NCBI RefSeq assembly: GCF_014651955.1
Contig: NZ_BMXW01000018.1
Location: 1-64,000 of the forward strand
Origin: Shewanella fodinae
Lineage (GTDB): Bacteria; Pseudomonadota; Gammaproteobacteria; Enterobacterales; Shewanellaceae
Direction of reading: 5' to 3'
DNA: 64,000 bases
Shown here one piece after another: positions 1-9,869 of the stretch (its first letter is position 1; the number at the start of each line of letters is the position of its first letter). Made by a program: the position numbers and the translations under genes. Under the pieces are notes generated by a model. The model ran no database searches. It was not told the DNA's origin and was given only the letters and a program-made list of their open reading frames with translations.

Positions 1-109
1 ACTAGAGTCCACTAAAGAGCCGTTCGAGACCAGGACGTAGATAGGCAGGGTGTGTAAGCGTTGTGAGGCGTTGAGCTAACCTGTACTAATGACTCGAGAG
101 GCTTAACCA
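1..109 (+). rRNA. rrl: 23S rRNA, 3' end (partial)
   Basis: The first ~109 bases match the end of gammaproteobacterial 23S rRNA, including the conserved GGGTGTGTAAGCG and GTTGAGCTAAC segments and the closing GAGGCTTAACC. Only the 3' tail lies in the window. The exact end is estimated by comparison with E. coli and may be off by a few bases. The following ~125 bases are the spacer to 5S. Confidence 0.95.
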
Positions 110-233
110 TACAACCCAGATGGGTTTCTGGCACTACCTCCCAGGAGGTCGTGAATACCTTGAATGAATGGCAAGACTTGGTTGAAGTAAGAGAACCACT
201 ACTCATGAAAGCAGCTTTCCAAATTAACGAATT

Positions 234-352
234 TGCTTGGTGACAATAGCATTGTGGTACCACCTGACTCCATCCCGAACTCAGAAGTGAAACACAATCG
301 CGCCGATGGTAGTGTGGGGTCTCCCCATGTGAGAGTAGGTCATCGCCAAGCG
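234..352 (+). rRNA. rrf: 5S rRNA, copy 1
   Basis: Typical 5S sequence with CCGAACTCAGAAGTGAAAC and the GATGGTAGTGTGGGGTCTCC block. Helix I is formed by GCTTGG at 235-240 and CCAAGC near the 3' end. It is nearly identical to the second copy at 546, but helix I differs by a compensated base pair. The ends are set by helix I pairing and are good to a few bases. Confidence 0.95.
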
Positions 353-440
353 CCTATTTAGCTTTTGCGTCTTCGCAAAAGCAATAGTTAAACATGTTTA
401 GTCGCAGATAAGTGTAAGACGATTAAACCGCTGGTTTCTT

Positions 441-516
<76 letters not shown>

Positions 517-545
517 GATTAGCTGTCAATGACAGTAACAGGTTT

Positions 546-664
546 CGCCTGGTGACAATAGCATTGTGGTACCACCTGATCCCATCCCGAACTCAGAAGT
601 GAAACACAATCGCGCCGATGGTAGTGTGGGGTCTCCCCATGTGAGAGTAGGTCATCGCCAGGCA
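546..664 (+). rRNA. rrf: 5S rRNA, copy 2
   Basis: Second 5S gene, almost identical to the copy at 234. Helix I here is GCCTGG paired with CCAGGC. It closes the rRNA operon and is followed at once by a terminator. Confidence 0.95.
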
Positions 665-679
665 CCAAATAAAACAAAG

Positions 680-710
680 AGCCCTAGCTGATGCTGGGGC
701 TTTTTGTTTT
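680..710 (+). terminator. rRNA operon terminator
   Basis: Stem AGCCCTAGC pairs with GCTGGGGCT (one T-G pair) around a TGAT loop, followed by TTTTTGTTTTT. It lies about 16 bases after the second 5S gene, as expected for the end of an rRNA operon. Confidence 0.9.
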
Positions 711-774
711 TAGTCGTATGTCTCACTGAGTTAAGTCGGAGTGCACGAATGGCGATTAGCCCTTGGCTATTTAT

Positions 775-1176
775 TCAGCGCAACTCTTTAAGGATTTTGG
801 TCAGTATGGGCATATTGGCATCGGGAAACTGATATTGGGGCAGTGCTGCAATATCTACCCAAGCAATTTGTTGACCTTCAATACCGGCCGCCTCACCGCT
901 AAATCCGGTTACTGTCATGATATCCAGAAATACTTGTTTATCGGGGTAATCGTAGGAAAGCTGCATAAAGGGGGCGCATTGTGTCACGGTTAATCCCACT
1001 TCTTCCTGCAGTTCCCGATTAAGGGCGGTAGCTGTGTCTTCGCCCGCTTCAACTTTGCCACCGGGAAATTCCCATTTCCCGCCTTGATGCAGATGGCCGT
1101 GACGTTTAGCCAACAGAATTTGCTGGTCACGAATAATGACGCCTACAGCGACATGAACACGTTTATTAGCTGTCAT
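775..1176 (-). CDS. mutT: MutT, 8-oxo-dGTP diphosphatase
   Basis: Hydrolyses 8-oxo-dGTP in the cytoplasm and so prevents A:T to C:G transversions. The Nudix box is complete: G40, E46, then R54-E55 and E58-E59 with G61, in the order GX5EX7REUXEEXGU. I chose ATG 1176 (133 aa, the family's usual size); a longer frame to 1239 would overlap yacG and add 21 residues without family similarity. It is the last gene of a minus-strand run coaE-zapD-yacG-mutT and starts 7 bp after the yacG stop, so it is probably co-transcribed. The gene order is the same in E. coli. Confidence 0.93.
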   Translation of the reverse strand: MTANKRVHVAVGVIIRDQQILLAKRHGHLHQGGKWEFPGGKVEAGEDTATALNRELQEEVGLTVTQCAPFMQLSYDYPDKQVFLDIMTVTGFSGEAAGIEGQQIAWVDIAALPQYQFPDANMPILTKILKELR

Positions 1177-1183
1177 AACTACA

Positions 1184-1405
1184 CTAATTATTGGTTGGAT
1201 CTTTGAAAAACTCGTCTTCATCATAGCCGAGTTCATCAAGTAATTGCGGGTCGATTTCCGATTTTACCGGAATGGCATATTTTTCAGACGCCCATTCGCC
1301 TAAGTCAATAAGTTTACAGCGCTCGCTGCAGAACGGTCTGAAAGTCGATGCTGTGGTCCATTCCACCGGTTTCTGACAGGTTGGGCATTTTACAACAGTT
1401 GGCAT
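1184..1405 (-). CDS. yacG: YacG, zinc-binding DNA gyrase inhibitor
   Basis: A 73-residue protein of the YacG family, which binds one zinc and inhibits DNA gyrase by contacting GyrB. Four cysteines are present as C7-x2-C10 and C26-x3-C30, the family's zinc-finger pattern, followed by the conserved DLGEWASE segment and an acidic C-terminal tail. It starts at ATG 1405, with an AAGG about 10 bases upstream. It lies between zapD and mutT as in many gammaproteobacteria, which supports the call. Confidence 0.93.
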   Translation of the reverse strand: MPTVVKCPTCQKPVEWTTASTFRPFCSERCKLIDLGEWASEKYAIPVKSEIDPQLLDELGYDEDEFFKDPTNN

Positions 1406-1456
1406 AAGTCACGCGCCTTGAGGTTGCGGAAAATCTACTGCGCCATGGTAATGATT

Positions 1457-2191
1457 TCAGCTGCAGGTCGCCAGCAGGAATTTTACTGTCTGCTGTGAAT
1501 GCTTCTGTTGTTCGAACTGTACAAAATGGATCGCAAAGCGGTTTCTATGACCACTGATCGTTGGGTAACAGCCATCGTCAGCATTAAGTTTAACCCTGAC
1601 TAACGATAAATTATTGGGGCTACTGTCATGATAAAAACCCGCGTGGGCAACCGCTTGCTGGTAGTCGCTGCTCATACGTGTGAGCTGTAGCAGTATACTG
1701 ATGGGATGTAATAAGCAGTGAAAATGCTCCACCCATTGCTGGTATTCTTGCTGGCGCTCCGCCCACGGTTTTGCCAGCCAGAAATGCAACTGAGGCAGGT
1801 CGAAATTACAACACGCTGCGGTAAGGTTGAGTTTCTGACGCACTGCGGCAATAAAGCGATTTTGCTTAAGTTGTACCCCAGGACGATCTGGCTTTTGTAA
1901 CTCATCTTTGGCAATCGCCAACTGTTCTAAAAAGAAAGTCTGCTGATGACTACTCATCTGCTGCTGGGCGGTGGAACCATCAAATTGTACTAATAGTTTG
2001 TCCACATCCTTCAGCAATTCATTGCGAAAATCACACCGTTCTGACAGTTCGCAGAGCGAAAAAAGCGGGAAGAAACAGCGATGCTGATGGTCTTCATGCA
2101 GATGAGTGTCAAGTTGGCGAGCAAGATGCTCCAGACGCAAATAATTGCGTACTTTCTCATTTAACGGTTGTTCAAATACAAGTTCATTCAT
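1457..2191 (-). CDS. zapD: ZapD, FtsZ-bundling cell division protein
   Basis: A 244-aa protein of the ZapD (YacF) family, which crosslinks FtsZ protofilaments at the Z-ring in the cytoplasm. Length and the N-terminal pattern (FEQPLNEKVRNYLRLE) match the family. No signal peptide or membrane segment is seen. Its start overlaps the coaE stop by 4 bases at most, so translational coupling with coaE is likely. No clear Shine-Dalgarno site lies before the ATG, which fits coupling. Confidence 0.93.
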   Translation of the reverse strand: MNELVFEQPLNEKVRNYLRLEHLARQLDTHLHEDHQHRCFFPLFSLCELSERCDFRNELLKDVDKLLVQFDGSTAQQQMSSHQQTFFLEQLAIAKDELQKPDRPGVQLKQNRFIAAVRQKLNLTAACCNFDLPQLHFWLAKPWAERQQEYQQWVEHFHCLLHPISILLQLTRMSSDYQQAVAHAGFYHDSSPNNLSLVRVKLNADDGCYPTISGHRNRFAIHFVQFEQQKHSQQTVKFLLATCS

Positions 2192-2195
2192 GGGA

Positions 2196-2804
2196 TTACT
2201 GGGCTTTTTCTGATTGCTTTAAATAGTTATTATGCAGAGCCAGAATCTGAGACTTCAGCGATTCAACATCTCCTTCGTTGTTAATCACATCATCGGCCTT
2301 GGCCAACCGTTGTTCGCGGCTGATTTGGCTGTCAATGATGTTAATAACTTGCGTTTTCGATACATGATCACGGTCAATAGTTCGCCAGATTTGTGTATCT
2401 TTACCAATATCTATCACTAAAGTGTGATTTACAAGACATTCGAGTCCATTTTCGAACAATAGTGGCACTACCATAATGGCATAAGGTGATGTTGCTGCCT
2501 GCGCCTGCGCTAGCATGCGTTGGCGGATCATCGGGTGCAGCAATTGATTGAGCCAGCGCCGCTCTTCGGCGGCAGAAAATACGGTTTCCCGCAATTTAGC
2601 GCGGTTAAGGGTGCCATCGGCATTTAACATCTCAGTGCCGAAGTGCTCAACTATCTGTTGTAGCCCTGCAGAACCTGGTGCCACCACCTCCCGTGCAATA
2701 ACGTCCGCATCAATGATGGCCACGCCTAATTCGGCAAACAGGTTGGCAACAGTGGTTTTGCCGCTACCGATGCCACCGGTGAGACCTACAATATAATCGG
2801 ACAT
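2196..2804 (-). CDS. coaE: CoaE, dephospho-CoA kinase
   Basis: Catalyses the last step of coenzyme A synthesis, phosphorylation of dephospho-CoA. The P-loop GGIGSGKT is at residues 10-17, and the length (202 aa) is normal. The ATG directly follows the pilD stop codon (TAA-ATG), and a GGAG inside the pilD end serves as ribosome binding site, so it is read from the pil transcript. The pilD-coaE-zapD-yacG order is widely conserved. Confidence 0.95.
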   Translation of the reverse strand: MSDYIVGLTGGIGSGKTTVANLFAELGVAIIDADVIAREVVAPGSAGLQQIVEHFGTEMLNADGTLNRAKLRETVFSAAEERRWLNQLLHPMIRQRMLAQAQAATSPYAIMVVPLLFENGLECLVNHTLVIDIGKDTQIWRTIDRDHVSKTQVINIIDSQISREQRLAKADDVINNEGDVESLKSQILALHNNYLKQSEKAQ

Positions 2805-3719
2805 TTACAGGCTCCGCAGGTACCAGGAAACAATAGTTGGCCCCCACAGCAGTGCGACCCAACCGGCAATCACAATATAGGGTCCAAATGGGATGGGGTT
2901 GTTGCGCTGCATACCTTTAAACAACATCAGCGACAGGCCGATAACTGCGCCGACTAACGATGACAGCAGAATAATCAATGGCAGCATTTGCCAGCCAAGC
3001 CAGGCACCAAACAACGCCAACAATTTAAAGTCACCGTAGCCCATGCCTTCCTTGCCCGTCAATAACTTAAATAGCCAGAACACTGACCAGAGGCTGAGAT
3101 AACCGGCAATCGCCCCAATTACCGCATCGGTTAACGGCACAAACAGGCCCACGCTATTAACTGCCAAACCCAGCCACAGGAAGGGTAAGGTGAGCTGATC
3201 CGGCAGCAGCATTTCGTCAATGTCGATGCCAGCAAGGGCTATCAGCGCAAAGGTCAGTAGTGCCGATAAGGCGAATTGCCAAGTGGGACCAAAGTGCCAG
3301 GCGAGGCTGGCGACCAGTATCGCCGCCAGCAATTCAAACAGCGGATAACGGCCGGATATCGGTTGCTGGCACTCAGCACATTTGCCGCGTAGCCACAGCC
3401 AGCCAATGATAGGCAGGTTATGCCAAGGTTTGATGGCGGCATGGCATTTAGGGCAGGCAGAGCCGGGCACGATTAAGTTGAATTTGGCGGGCAGCTTATC
3501 AATGGGCTGCAGCAGCTTTTTATCTGTCAGTAACTTAAATGCTGCTGGTTGATATTCTTCAAGGTAGCTTTCACATTCTTGCTGCCATTCCCGTTTTAGC
3601 ATTACTGGCAGACGGTAGATCACCACATTGATAAAACTGCCAATCACGGCGGCAAACACAAAGGCTAAGCCAGTAAACAGCCAGGGATGCTGGCTCATGA
3701 TGGTGATAAACTCTGACAT
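2805..3719 (-). CDS. pilD: PilD, prepilin peptidase / N-methyltransferase
   Basis: Inner-membrane aspartyl protease that cuts the leader of type IV prepilins and methylates the new N-terminus. It has two CxxC pairs (C89/C92 and C114/C117) in the cytoplasmic loop typical of the bifunctional methyltransferase form. The aspartates of GIDIDEMLLPD (around 165-174) and the GYGD motif (D230) match the catalytic pair. About eight hydrophobic segments follow the family pattern. It is probably also used by type II secretion elsewhere in the genome; that is knowledge of the family, not seen here. Confidence 0.95.
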   Translation of the reverse strand: MSEFITIMSQHPWLFTGLAFVFAAVIGSFINVVIYRLPVMLKREWQQECESYLEEYQPAAFKLLTDKKLLQPIDKLPAKFNLIVPGSACPKCHAAIKPWHNLPIIGWLWLRGKCAECQQPISGRYPLFELLAAILVASLAWHFGPTWQFALSALLTFALIALAGIDIDEMLLPDQLTLPFLWLGLAVNSVGLFVPLTDAVIGAIAGYLSLWSVFWLFKLLTGKEGMGYGDFKLLALFGAWLGWQMLPLIILLSSLVGAVIGLSLMLFKGMQRNNPIPFGPYIVIAGWVALLWGPTIVSWYLRSL

Positions 3720-3825
3720 GATGCTAGGTTACTGTAATTTGATGAAAAATCTGAAAAGCCAGTATAACGAGTTATTAAGGGGCGACAAGTTTGCATGTAA
3801 CACAACGCCGCCCCAGGCGCATTTA

Positions 3826-5094
3826 TTAGCCGCCAACCACTTTGCCTAACTGGAAGATTGGCAGGTACATGCCAACGATAAGACTACCCACCAGCCCGCC
3901 AATCACTACCATCATAATGGGCTCTATCAGGCTGGATAAGCCATCTACCGCATCATCCACCTGCATCTCATAGATATTGGCAATCTTGTTGAGCATTTCA
4001 TCTAATGAACCAGACTCTTCACCGATCATCACCATCTGGATCAACATATCAGGGAATAACTTGGTGGTGCGCATGGCCACATTCATCTGCATCCCCGCCA
4101 TCACCTCGCTACGAACATTCAACAGCGCTTTGCGGTACACCGCATTGCCAGAGGCCCCTGAGGCCGATTCCAAGCCTTCAATCAAGGGCACCCCGGCGGC
4201 AAAGGTGGTGGCCAGTGTGCGGGCAAAACGTGCCATAGCCCCTTTATGCAGAATCTGACCAATCAAGGGGATTTTCAGCATCGTTTCATCAATTTTGTCG
4301 CGGAACTTTTGCGAGTTACGATGGGCTCTGACAAACAGCCAGATACTCCCGACGATTCCGACTAAAAAGAAGTACCAGGAACTCTGTAAGCCCCTAGAAA
4401 TATGAATAATGATTTGTGTGAATGCCGGGAGTTCTGCCCCGAAACTTTTAAAAATCTCTTCAAATTGAGGTACTACAAATAACAAAAGTAATGCGGTAAC
4501 CGCTATGGCCACGACAATCACCGCCGCCGGGTAAAACATCGCTTTCTTGATTTTGGATTTCAGCGCTTCCGATTTTTCTCTATAAGTGGCGATACGGTCA
4601 AACACCACATCCAGCGAACCGGAATGTTCCCCCGCTGCCACCAAGTCGACATACAGGTCGTCAAAATAAACCCGGTGTGGTCGCAACGCCTCCGATAGCG
4701 GAATACCGGACTGCACATCTGCCAAGATGGTACCAAGCAAGGTGCGCATCTTGGGTTTTTCATGGCCACGGCCCACCAGATCAATGGTGGTAACCAAGGG
4801 CACGCCAGCGGCTAACATGGTGGCTATCTGGCGGGTGACCACCGCGATATCCATCGGTTTTATCTTAACGTTTTCTTTGCTAAACAAACCGGCGGATTTT
4901 TTACTGACGGATTTAGCAATAATCCCCTGGTTTTTTAATTGATTTCTGATCTCAATGGCAGTGGCACCACGCAGTTCGCCGCTGGTTTTCTTGCCTTCGC
5001 GGTTGACTCCTTTCCACTGAAAGGTATAGATGGTGGGCGCTTTATTTGTTTGCTGCTTTTTGGCGGACTTCCGGGTAGCGGTTGCTGTAGCCAT
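3826..5094 (-). CDS. pilC: PilC, type IV pilus inner-membrane platform protein
   Basis: Polytopic platform protein of the type IV pilus machine, related to GspF. The two T2SF domains are visible as repeated blocks: ARQIATMLAAGVPLV near residue 90 and ARTLATTFAAGVPLIEG near 290, each with downstream membrane segments. The length of 422 aa is typical. AAGGAAA lies before ATG 5094. It sits between pilB and pilD, the standard order; a 106-bp gap to pilD holds nothing recognisable. Confidence 0.95.
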   Translation of the reverse strand: MATATATRKSAKKQQTNKAPTIYTFQWKGVNREGKKTSGELRGATAIEIRNQLKNQGIIAKSVSKKSAGLFSKENVKIKPMDIAVVTRQIATMLAAGVPLVTTIDLVGRGHEKPKMRTLLGTILADVQSGIPLSEALRPHRVYFDDLYVDLVAAGEHSGSLDVVFDRIATYREKSEALKSKIKKAMFYPAAVIVVAIAVTALLLLFVVPQFEEIFKSFGAELPAFTQIIIHISRGLQSSWYFFLVGIVGSIWLFVRAHRNSQKFRDKIDETMLKIPLIGQILHKGAMARFARTLATTFAAGVPLIEGLESASGASGNAVYRKALLNVRSEVMAGMQMNVAMRTTKLFPDMLIQMVMIGEESGSLDEMLNKIANIYEMQVDDAVDGLSSLIEPIMMVVIGGLVGSLIVGMYLPIFQLGKVVGG

Positions 5095-5154
5095 AAAAAA
5101 GTTTCCTTGGCGCCTGTGGATGTGTTGTTTTTATTCTAGTTCAGCGCTAACCCG

Positions 5155-6861
5155 TTAGTAACTGGTTACGCGGTTAACTTCGGCAATACTGGTGATGCCT
5201 TCTAGCACTTTTAATAAGCCGGACTGGCGTAAATCACGCATACCTTGCTCTTTTGCCATTCTGGCAATCTGCAACGAGTTGCCGCCTTCCATAATAATAC
5301 GGGCAATTTCGTCGGACATCTTCATCACTTCGTAGATACCCACTCGGCCCTTGTAGCCGCCGGAGCAGTGCTCGCAGCCACAGGGCTTATACACGGTAAA
5401 GCCTTTGGCTATCTGTTCCTGGCTGAAACCTAGCTTTAACAGCTCATGCTCCGGGATATCTTCTGCTTGGCGACACTCGACACATAAACGCCGCGCCAGC
5501 CGCTGCGCAATAATCAGATTCACGGAGCTGGCGATGTTATAGCCGGGAACCCCCATATTGAGTAAGCGGGTAAGGGTTTCAGCGGCTGAATTGGTATGCA
5601 GTGTAGATAACACCAAGTGCCCGGTCTGCGCCGCTTTAATGGCGATTTCGGCGGTTTCCAGGTCACGGATTTCCCCCACCATGACCACATCTGGGTCCTG
5701 ACGCAAAAAAGAGCGCAGTGCCGAGGCAAAAGTCAGCCCGGCTTTAATGTTGATATGAACCTGGTTGACCCCTTCCAGGTTAATTTCTACCGGGTCTTCG
5801 GCAGTGGAGATATTGCGCTCTTCAGTATTAAGAATATTGAGCCCGGTATAAAGCGATACGGTTTTACCGGAGCCGGTGGGGCCAGTGACCAGAATCATCC
5901 CTTGTGGCCGCGACAGCATCTCCAGATAGGCTTGTTTTTGATCCTCTTCATAGCCGAGTTTCTCAATCCCCAACTGGGCAGAGGAGGAATCGAGGATACG
6001 CATTACAATCTTTTCGCCCCAGAGGGTGGGCAGGGTGCTAACACGAAAATCGATGCTCTTGTTGCGCGATAGCTTCATCTTGATGCGGCCATCTTGCGGC
6101 ACCCGCCGCTCGGCAATATCCAGTTTCGACATCACCTTTAAGCGGGCAGAGATCCTAGCGGCCAGATTAATCGGCGGTTCAGAAACCTCGTGTAAGATAC
6201 CATCGATACGAAAACGGATGCGATAGCGCTTTTCGTATGGCTCAAAATGTAAGTCCGATGCGCCTTTGCGGATGGCATCGGTAAGAATCTTATTAAGATA
6301 GATAACAATTGGCGCGTCATCAGCCGCGTCCGTATCTTCATCCTGCTGACGGCTGTTATCGGTGACCTCAATCCCTGCCAGTGCTTCCTGATCTATGCCG
6401 CTAAGATCCAGCGCGCTGATGTCTTCTTCCAGCACCTTGTCGAGGGATTTGGCAAGTTTGTCCTCTTCCACCAGAATCGCTTCGGCATGTAAGCCAGCGC
6501 TGAACTGGAACTCTTCTAGGGCGGCAATATTGGTGGGGTCTGAGGTGGCAATATACAAACGGTTACCGCGTTTAAACAGCGGCAAACAACGATGTTTATC
6601 AATCAGTTTACGGTTTAAAAACTCTTCTGGAATGCTGGCAATATCAAATTCGGCTAAATCCAGCAGCGGCGTGCCGTATTCCTCATAACACAGCTCGGCA
6701 ATAGTGCGGGCCGATAACAGTTTACTGGTCACCAAGGTGGTGACCAGCGACTGTTTATGCTTGCGGGATTGGGCGATGGCCTCCGCGAGTCTACTTTCAT
6801 CCAGCAGACCCTTACGGATAAACAGCGTCGATAATCCTAAATGGAGACCAGTAGTGGGCAT
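5155..6861 (-). CDS. pilB: PilB, type IV pilus extension ATPase
   Basis: Hexameric ATPase that powers pilus extension. It has an N-terminal GspE-N (MshEN-like) domain (about 1-145), the Walker A GPTGSGKT at 327-334, the Asp box and Walker B ([11 protein letters not shown]), and a four-cysteine zinc site (CVEC and CGCEHC) near the C-terminus. The length of 568 aa is normal. It begins 6 bp after the pilA stop, so pilA and pilB are adjacent; a dedicated terminator between them was not seen. Confidence 0.96.
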   Translation of the reverse strand: MPTTGLHLGLSTLFIRKGLLDESRLAEAIAQSRKHKQSLVTTLVTSKLLSARTIAELCYEEYGTPLLDLAEFDIASIPEEFLNRKLIDKHRCLPLFKRGNRLYIATSDPTNIAALEEFQFSAGLHAEAILVEEDKLAKSLDKVLEEDISALDLSGIDQEALAGIEVTDNSRQQDEDTDAADDAPIVIYLNKILTDAIRKGASDLHFEPYEKRYRIRFRIDGILHEVSEPPINLAARISARLKVMSKLDIAERRVPQDGRIKMKLSRNKSIDFRVSTLPTLWGEKIVMRILDSSSAQLGIEKLGYEEDQKQAYLEMLSRPQGMILVTGPTGSGKTVSLYTGLNILNTEERNISTAEDPVEINLEGVNQVHINIKAGLTFASALRSFLRQDPDVVMVGEIRDLETAEIAIKAAQTGHLVLSTLHTNSAAETLTRLLNMGVPGYNIASSVNLIIAQRLARRLCVECRQAEDIPEHELLKLGFSQEQIAKGFTVYKPCGCEHCSGGYKGRVGIYEVMKMSDEIARIIMEGGNSLQIARMAKEQGMRDLRQSGLLKVLEGITSIAEVNRVTSY

Positions 6862-6867
6862 TATTAG

Positions 6868-7287
6868 TTATTGCAAACCTGCGCCTTTCTTACACAACAC
6901 TGTTGAAGCTTCATCCGAGCCTGTCATGGTATATGTCACCCCACCATTAGCATCGAAAGCAGCCTCAAGGGAACACTTAGTGGTCACCCAATTAACTGTT
7001 GATGCAGTATCTTGTAAGGGGGTGACAGCGGGAGTAATCTGCTTATTCTTGGCCAATTCAGCAGCGAGTTGATTATCAGCTGGATCACATCCAATGCCTG
7101 TTTGGATACATGTCTGAATTTTTTGTGCGAAAGAAGATATCCCTTTCATTGCAGCGCTGCCTTCAGAAGTAGTCACATAATCGCGATAAGCAGGCAGCGC
7201 GATCGCGGCCAGAATCCCGATAATGGCCACCACGATCATCAACTCGATCAGGGTGAAGCCTTTAGTGTTGCGTTTCATACCTTTCAT
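6868..7287 (-). CDS. pilA: PilA, type IV major pilin precursor
   Basis: Type IVa prepilin of 139 aa. The short basic leader ends in G10 before F11-T-L-I-E, with the conserved Glu five residues into the mature protein and a long hydrophobic helix (LMIVVAIIGILAAIALPAY). Paired cysteines occur in mid-protein and near the C-terminus, where pilins form a disulphide loop. ATG 7287 has GGAGAGAG upstream. The frame stays open to a TTG at 7539, but those 84 codons carry no family similarity and would bury the leader, so I reject them. PilD, encoded three genes downstream, would process it. Confidence 0.93.
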   Translation of the reverse strand: MKGMKRNTKGFTLIELMIVVAIIGILAAIALPAYRDYVTTSEGSAAMKGISSFAQKIQTCIQTGIGCDPADNQLAAELAKNKQITPAVTPLQDTASTVNWVTTKCSLEAAFDANGGVTYTMTGSDEASTVLCKKGAGLQ

Positions 7288-8154
7288 AGCTCTCTCCGTT
7301 AAATACCGATGCGACATCACAGTGGGTGTCTTACGGGCTCCGTTGGCATTGTGGCCGCTTAAATCAGCCGTTGTGAGTGGCACTATGGCTAACCGCTCAG
7401 GCTGACCGCTCACACTAGGCAACACGCCCAACAATTTAAGGTTTAGAGCTGTTAACTCTGGCCCTTTCCCTCGAAACACCGTACCCCATCCCCGTTGCTT
7501 AACCTCATGCCGATACTCGCGTACCGTTGTTACCGTCAATGACGAGACCTTTAATTAGTTTAGTCAAAGGGGGGCATTATTGCCGCACAACCCCTTTCAC
7601 TACTAGGCGCTCGCTATACTGGACTACCTGCTGCTAATTTACCAGTAAACTCAGATTGATGAACATTGATTACTGAGCTTTGCTAGCGTGCTAACAGGTA
7701 ACCTTTTGGCAAGTAACCGTTTTGGCTAAACACTGTGACTGCCTGCAACAGCAAAAATGTGTTGTTGAGTGTCACGTTGGCGACTAATTCTGCGCCGTTA
7801 AATAAGGGCTAAGTTACAGCCCCACCTTTTTGAAGAACTCCGGGAAGTTGTTTTATTAATGTTAAAATGCCTTAACACTAAAAACCGCCTGCAATTTACC
7901 GGAAGGATCTTCTTGCTTGGGCTGTAGGCCATAACGGCTGTTTCGCCACAGCTAAAAGTTAGTACATTGTGAAACGAATGAAAATGGCTAAATCAGATAT
8001 TTTAGGGGTTTTTAATGAATTTTCTGTTGCTTGTGAGCCATGTTACAGCGTGGTAACTGCCGTTAATTTGGCAGTTACCTCAAGAGTGTCAAGGGTTGTT
8101 CAGGTGTCAAAAAAATATGTTTATAAAATGTTAAATTTGATGCTGTAAGGCTGA
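7288..8154. other. Long non-coding gap between pilA and nadC
   Basis: About 870 bp separate nadC from pilA on the same strand. It must hold the pilA promoter, but I could not identify convincing sigma-70 or sigma-54 boxes. The only clear structure is the hairpin at 8052-8079. A 56-codon plus-strand frame (7978-8148) exists but lacks a ribosome binding site. Confidence 0.6.
8052..8079. repeat. Perfect 10-bp inverted repeat downstream of nadC
   Basis: GGTAACTGCC (8052-8061) and GGCAGTTACC (8070-8079) are exact inverted copies around an 8-base loop. There is no T-run on either side, so it is not a standard terminator. It lies ~75 bp past the nadC stop and ~765 bp upstream of the pilA start. It could be an RNA hairpin ending the nadC message or a protein-binding site. 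Confidence 0.7.
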
Positions 8155-9093
<939 letters not shown>

Positions 9094-9214
9094 CTAGTCG
9101 CGTTAACTGACAGCGCCTTACGCCTGACTCGCTGCCGTCGGCGCGCTGGTATATACTGCTGGCAACAGAATATAAGCTAACTTATTGATATGGGACAGAT
9201 ACAGGACATTCTCT

Positions 9215-9757
9215 TTGGATAAAGATTGGTTTGAGGGCTGGTATCGACCCGCCAGAAAAAGTCCATCACCGCACTATAATGCTCGGCCGCAGCGGGAAGT
9301 GAGTTTGTTGGTTATCCACAATATCAGCTTGCCAGCGGGGTGTTTTGGGCTGCCTTATATTGAGCAGTTATTTTTGGGCAAGCTGGACTGTGATGCTGAT
9401 GCCAGTTTTGCTGATTTACAAGGGCTGGCGGTGTCGGCGCATTTTTTGATCCGCCGTGATGGTGAGCTGGTGCAGTTTGTCTCGTGCGATGACCGTGCTT
9501 GGCATGCGGGTGTTTCCAGCTTTGAGGGGCGGACGGGGTGTAATGATTTTGCTGTCGGCATTGAACTGGAAGGCACAGATACCTCGGGCTTTGCCGATGC
9601 GCAATATCAACAACTGCAGCAGCTTAGTCGCAGTTTGATGGCTTGTTATCCTAAGATTGTCAAAGAGCGCATTGTGGGCCACAGTGATATTGCTCCCGGG
9701 CGCAAGACAGATCCGGGGGAAGGGTTTGACTGGCAACGATATTTAACGGCACTCTAG
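9215..9757 (+). CDS. ampD: AmpD, 1,6-anhydro-N-acetylmuramyl-L-alanine amidase
   Basis: Cytoplasmic zinc amidase of peptidoglycan recycling; by removing anhydromuropeptides it can keep AmpR-type beta-lactamase genes off. The zinc ligands are visible as H35 (VIHNIS), H156 (GHSD) and D166 (KTDPG). There is no ATG near the conserved N-terminus; the best start is TTG 9215, with AGGA at 9203-9206, giving 180 aa, close to E. coli AmpD. A TTG at 9185 is possible but lacks a good ribosome binding site. ampE follows after 112 bp. Confidence 0.93.
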   Translation: MDKDWFEGWYRPARKSPSPHYNARPQREVSLLVIHNISLPAGCFGLPYIEQLFLGKLDCDADASFADLQGLAVSAHFLIRRDGELVQFVSCDDRAWHAGVSSFEGRTGCNDFAVGIELEGTDTSGFADAQYQQLQQLSRSLMACYPKIVKERIVGHSDIAPGRKTDPGEGFDWQRYLTAL

Positions 9758-9869
9758 CAGGTGTCAGCAGTTTTTTGGCTGTATTCACGCGCTCGATATG
9801 CCCCATATTCGCCTGACAGCAGATTGCTGATAGGCCGTGAGTGCTTCGCAAACGGATCTGGAGAGACAC

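Noticed and set aside
7288..7539. An 84-residue N-terminal extension of PilA
   Set aside because: It would need a TTG start without ribosome binding site and would place the prepilin leader in mid-protein. ATG 7287 has a good site.
7550..7930. A sigma-54 promoter for pilA
   Set aside because: I looked for GG-N10-GC on the minus strand; the one spacing match lacks the rest of the TGGCAC and TTGC boxes.
7978..8148. A 56-codon plus-strand frame between pilA and nadC
   Set aside because: No convincing ribosome binding site, and it runs through a perfect hairpin; no family is recognised. Kept only as part of the gap description.
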